A DNA stretch of 32,500 nucleotides from contig CAUYUJ010018492.1 of the NCBI GenBank assembly GCA_963575745.1, positions 169,275 to 201,774 on the forward strand, in the 5' to 3' direction. A program made the translations under genes and the position numbers. Source of the stretch: Prorocentrum cordatum (taxonomy: Eukaryota; Sar; Dinophyceae; Prorocentrales; Prorocentraceae). Below the pieces are notes generated by a model. It had not been told where the DNA came from and searched no databases. It worked only from the letters and a program-made list of their open reading frames with translations. Of the stretch, positions 29,046-32,500 are shown in pieces; the stretch's first letter is position 1; each line of letters opens with the position of its first letter.

Positions 29046-30947
29046 GCGTCCAACCAGGCGAAGCAGTGTGACATGTACGTGAACGGCAGGACTGGCTGCT
29101 GGCTTGCCTACGAGGGCGGCTGGGACGGCAGGCGCCCGGCGCGCAAGAAAAAGAGGAGAGGCACCCCCGCAGCACGACCGCCACCTCCCTTGCGGGAGGC
29201 CGCCGCAGCGCAGCAGGAGGCAGGCGCCCTGGCAGACGAGGCAGAGGAGGAGGAGGAGGCAGAAGCGGAAGCGGAAGCAGACGCAGAGGCAGACGCAGGT
29301 GAGGAGGCCGAGGCAGAGGAGGAGGAGGCAGAGGCAGACAAGGAGGCTGAGGCAGAGGAGGAGGAGGAGGAGGCAGAGGCAGAGGCAGACGCAGATGCAG
29401 CGGAGGCAGACGAGACGGACAACGAGGGCATCTTCTATCGTCTGGATGCGCGGGGCATGCCCGTGGGCCTCGCCGTCGACGGCATCGACGCCCCTGCGCC
29501 TTCCCAACTCGCAGCTGGGGGGGGCGGGCGCCGACCGGCGAGTGCCGTGCCTCCGCAGCTACAGAAAGCCGGGGCGGTACCTTTGCTGGGCGTGGGCCTC
29601 ACGCCACGGAAGACGCTCAGCCAGCGCGAGAGGCAGTCTATCGCAACGTATGCCTTTAGAGCATACAACATCAGAAAGCTGCCACTCAGCACGCAGAAAA
29701 AGGCACGGCTGCTTTGCGGATCGGCACTCTCCACCCTCACCGGCAAGAGGTGATGGTCCTCAGGCTCACCTCACCTGCTGGAAATGGTCGTCCTGGGCCA
29801 CAACGCCAACGTCCTCTACGCCATTCTGCGCCGGCTGTGGTTCGTGATGGACGCCAGGCTCACTCGCAAGGGCCAGGCGGGCGTGGACCAGGATTTGAGA
29901 AGGTGGCAGGAGCACGGTTGCAGGCACACTGGTGTCTATTCAGCGCTCATTCACTACATGTCGTTGCTGGGTTGGTTGCTGATCGACTCAGAACAAGACG
30001 GAGGCAGACCCATCATGATGTTCAAGCATAACATGACTGGTGACGAGATTTCTACATCGACGCTGGCCGCTCCTCGGTTCCACATGCTGCGGCGCGCCTT
30101 GCGCTGCTCACAGTGGGAGGCTTTCAAGGGCCAGACCCGCAGGGAGGCCCACATGGCCCGAGCTGAGGGAGTGCAGTTTCCTGAAAAGGTATTGAAGGAG
30201 GTACACGCCGTTATGCGGGCAGCACCAGATCCACATGCAATCGCAGTTCTTGTTGGCGCCGTTCATTCTGATGCTCGGATCTACATGAACCACAGGGCGC
30301 ACGACACAGGCCAGGGGCAGCCGCCTCCATGCGCGCGCTGCGCGCGGGAGCCCGCCACGGTGGTGCACGACTTCTGACGCTGCCCGGCCACGAGGCTACA
30401 CCGTCTGGGCTCTACAGTGCCCACGTCAGCCCTTTCACAGAGGATGGCGTGGCCGGTCGCTGACGACCCGGCGACCATTCGGAACTTTCAGCGGCACCTC
30501 AAGCTGATGGCCGCCATCAGAGCCGCGATTCTGCATCAACGCTACCGGCCAGGTCGGGGCGCCAATGGCCAGTCCGCCCCGGGTGGAGGCGGCGACGGGC
30601 GGCAGCAGCACGCAGATCTGCTTCTACAAGTGGACGCTGGCAGAGGACTCGAGCGGCCGGGGCCTGCGGGCGCCGCACAGGAGGAGGCGGAGGAGGTAGA
30701 GGAGGAGGGGGAGGCGGCGATTTCCACAGCAGCCACCCTGCCGCGCGCAGTGGAGGAGGAAAAGGAGGGGGAGGTAGCGACCAGCAGCCACCCACACGGG
30801 CAGCGAGGAGGAGGAGGAGCAGGAGGAGGAGGAGGAGGGGGCCACCCTGAGGAGGAGCAGGAGGCTGAGGCAGCACCACCAGCGCTCCATCGACATGGAG
30901 CTGGAGAGCGCCATCGTGCGAGGCAGTCTCCGACAGGGGACGGCTGA
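29022..30947 (+). pseudogene. LINE C-terminal region with CCHC knuckle, broken by two TGA codons
   Basis: One frame runs through with TGA at 29751-29753 and 30375-30377. The part before the first TGA has KKKRRG, a long E/A-rich expansion (29190-29425), then VPLLGVGLTPRKTLSQRERQ and YNIRKLPLSTQKKARLLCG, typical of the thumb and linker after the RT. The middle part (29784-30377) has LRRLWFVMDARLTRKGQAGV and a region ending PPCARCAREPATVVHDF. With RC after the second TGA this gives C-x2-C-x8-H-x4-C, the C-terminal knuckle of many LINEs, and the TGA sits where an aromatic residue (usually Trp) is expected. After it, MAWPVADDPATIRNFQRHLK and IRAAILHQRY resemble a continued C-terminal tail, followed by GGA-driven E/G-rich sequence to a stop at 30945-30947. 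Confidence 0.72.
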
Positions 30948-31057
30948 TGCAGTCCTTTCGTACGTGTAGTGCGTGACACTACCAGCAGTTCTTGCTGCTG
31001 AACATGGATTGGTATGTACTCCTCAATTTTACATGCTTTTCTGAGGATACTTATACC
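30948..31057 (+). other. Presumed LINE 3' untranslated end
   Basis: Unique AT-richer sequence ends GAGGATACTTATAC just before the CCCCAGC duplication. It holds a small CAGCA/TGCTG hairpin near 30980-30998. No poly(A) or simple-repeat tail is present. Confidence 0.5.
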
Positions 31058-31100
31058 CCCCAGCGAGAGCGCGATTCTTCAATAAATTCAGGCGGGAGCC
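31058..31100 (+). repeat. 41-bp satellite E, right of the LINE
   Basis: CCCCAGCGAGAGCGCGATTC followed by TTCAATAAATTCAGGCGGGA continues the unit broken at 25298. Confidence 0.85.
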
Positions 31101-31104
31101 ACTG

Positions 31105-31975
31105 CTGGCGCGGACCACGAAGGGCGCGAACGAGCGGGGGCCCCGAAGGGCATACGTATAGGGGGCCGCAGAGGGCAGAGAGGGGGCCACGAAGAGCGAC
31201 AGCGGGGCCACGAAGGGCATGCATATGGGGCCACGACGGGCGCGAACGAGCGGGGGCCACGAAGGGCATACATATCTGTGGCCAGAAAGGGCGACAGCGG
31301 GGCCACGAAGGGCACAAAACGGGCTACGACGGGCAGCGAAGGGGCCACGAATGGCGACAGCGGGACAACGAAACGCATGCGCATGGGACCACGAAGGGCG
31401 CGAGCGAGCGGGGGCCACGAAGGGCGATTAATCCGGGGCCACAGCGGGCAGCGACGGGGCCGCTGAGGGCAGAAACGGGGCCACGAAGGGCAGCAGCGGG
31501 GGCCACGAAGGGCGACACCGGGGCCACGAAGGGCATGCATATGGGGCCACGACGGGCGCGAACCAGCGGGGGCCACGAAGGGCATTCGTATATGGGGCCA
31601 CAAAGGGCGACAGCGGGGCCACGAAGGGCAGCAAAGGGGCCACGAAGGGCAGCGAGAGGGCCACGAAGGGCGACAGCGGGGCCACGAAGGGCATGCGTAT
31701 GGGGCCACGACGGGCGACTGCGAGCGGGGGCCACGAAGGGCATTCGTATATGGGGCCACAAAGGGCGACAGCGGGGCCACGAAGGGCAGCAAAGGGGCCA
31801 CGAAGGGCAGCGAGAGGGCCACGAAGGGCGACAGCGGGGCCACGAAGGGCATGCGTATGGGGCCACGACGGGCGACTGCGAGCGGGGGCCACGAAGGGCA
31901 TATAATGCAGGGCCACAGTGGGCAGCGACGGGGCCACTGAGGGCAGCAACGGGGCCACGAAGGGCAGCGAGCGAA
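31105..31975 (+). repeat. 21-bp satellite D, array 3, with higher-order structure
   Basis: GGGGCCACGAAGGGC units as at 22810 and 24916. Longer blocks recur: the run from GGGGCCACGACGGGCGACTG through GCGAGCGGGGGCCACGAAGG starts near 31697 and 31859, about 160 bp apart, and the GGCGCGAACGAGCGGGGG variant appears near 31117, 31236 and 31555. Open frames of over 300 codons on both strands are satellite artefacts. Confidence 0.93.
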
Positions 31976-32350
31976 GGCGACCGCGGAACCAACACGGGCA
32001 GCGAGGGGCATCGAAGGCGGGCGAAGGGCAGCGAGCGGCGACTGCAGTCCCTAACGGGCTGGTCGGGCGGGCAAGCCTAGACAGGCGGGTCGAGCTGGCG
32101 GGTCGTTGAAGCGTAAATTCTGCTTGAACCGCCAGGTAATATGTAGCGGGAGCGCGTTTCGTGAGTGTCGAGGAACAGCATCTAAATACATTGTGAAGAA
32201 ATATCAGGCGGGAGCCGCGATTCAGTGGTAAGTCGCGAGGAAGTCCCGAGAGCGCGCGCGATTCTTCAATACATTGTGAGGAAATATCAAGCGGGAGCCG
32301 CGACCGGCGTGTTTGTTTCTGAGAGCGTGGGCTTGAGCTCGCTCAAGCTT
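31976..32350 (+). repeat. Diverged D remnants then satellite E array
   Basis: GGGCAGCGA strings fade by about 32050. From about 32130, E-type units with GAGGAAGTCC, GTGAGGAAATATCA, GGCGGGAGCCGCGATTC and ACATTGTGA(G/A)GAAATATCA recur about every 41-48 bp. Confidence 0.7.
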
Positions 32351-32354
32351 CGCT

Positions 32355-32500
32355 CTGCCGAGGGGGGGGGGACCTCATTTCCGACCTATTTCCGACCTAT
32401 TTCCGACCTTTCGCAAGAGCGGACCCCCCCCCCCTGCAGAGGAAAGCCCCCGACCTCCTGCAATCCCGCACCCCCCCCCTGCAGAGCGGACCCCCCCCCC
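32355..32500. repeat. Short tandem repeats with G and C runs
   Basis: Three ATTTCCGACCT units (about 32377-32408) lie between a G run and repeated GCGGACCCCCCCCC/CCTGCAGAG strings that continue to the window end. Confidence 0.7.

Larger units (their letters stand above)
25299..31057 (+). mobile_element. Non-LTR (LINE) retrotransposon inserted in satellite E, probably 5'-truncated and inactive
   Basis: Domains occur in LINE order: C2H2-type zinc fingers, AP endonuclease, reverse transcriptase, linker, CCHC knuckle, C-terminal tail. Borders are inferred from satellite E. The unit broken at 25298 continues at 31065 with GAGAGCGCGATTC, and CCCCAGC is present at both edges (25292-25298 and 31058-31064), a likely 7-bp target-site duplication. 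No in-frame ATG precedes the first zinc finger (first at 25475), which fits 5' truncation. The coding frame is broken several times: a frame change near 26260-26290, an insertion at 28565-28733, a frame change near 29000, and TGA at 29751 and 30375. There is no poly(A) tail. Three GGA/GAG-rich expansions lie between domains. Confidence 0.85.

Noticed and set aside
28581-29507. 308-codon minus frame within the LINE
   Set aside because: It is antisense to the RT and to the acidic expansion, which gives poly-L/C, and has no domain of its own.
30992-32080. 362-codon plus frame with GPRRA repeats
   Set aside because: It is satellite D, and it begins inside the presumed LINE 3' end.
1-32500. CRISPR array, prokaryotic operon, rRNA or spliced-leader gene
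   Set aside because: Tandem arrays have no spacer-like variable units of constant length; no spliced-leader-like or rRNA sequence was seen.

Overview
This window looks like a repeat-dominated piece of a eukaryotic nuclear genome, most likely a dinoflagellate (inference). The reasons are telomere-like TTAGGG/TTTAGGG blocks, very high and patchy GC, long micro- and minisatellites, no prokaryotic-style gene clusters, no rRNA or tRNA gene I can support, and non-LTR retrotransposon remnants whose reverse transcriptase has a [x]DDR-type catalytic box. I cannot name the species. Most long open frames are by-products of repeats whose period is a multiple of three or whose units lack stops, so I annotate them as repeats.

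Layout. 1-7790 is a subtelomere-like mosaic: telomere-like blocks alternate with module A (three copies), module B (two copies, each with a 10-bp minisatellite core) and a 73-bp satellite. 7790-9485 is an AT-rich spacer, paired C/G homopolymers and a 1.2-kb ATC/CAT microsatellite. 9485-13330 is complex sequence with minus-strand coding-like blocks broken by frame changes and stops (decayed LINE and/or a multi-exon gene). 13330-17050 holds a CCACCA array between duplicated flanks, an inverted copy of the 73-bp satellite and a hexamer array with a 155-bp higher-order period. 17100-18246 (minus) is a decayed AP-endonuclease domain of another LINE. 18270-19250 is microsatellites. 19250-21600 is mostly unique sequence with two weak candidate coding stretches. 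21600-25298 is GA, GGGTGGGTCGC, CAA, 21-bp and 41-bp arrays plus a 1.1-kb element with inverted ends. 25299-31057 is a LINE inserted in the 41-bp satellite. 31058-32500 returns to satellite.

The only convincing protein-coding content is the LINE at 25.3-31.0 kb: zinc fingers, AP endonuclease, reverse transcriptase and a C-terminal CCHC knuckle in order. It is broken by one frame change between zinc fingers and endonuclease, a 169-bp insertion with inverted ends and a CTGCC duplication inside RT motif B, a second frame change, and two in-frame TGA codons. The insertion, the two 73-bp satellite families with a common core, and the inverted-end element at 23.5-24.6 kb are the most interesting structures.
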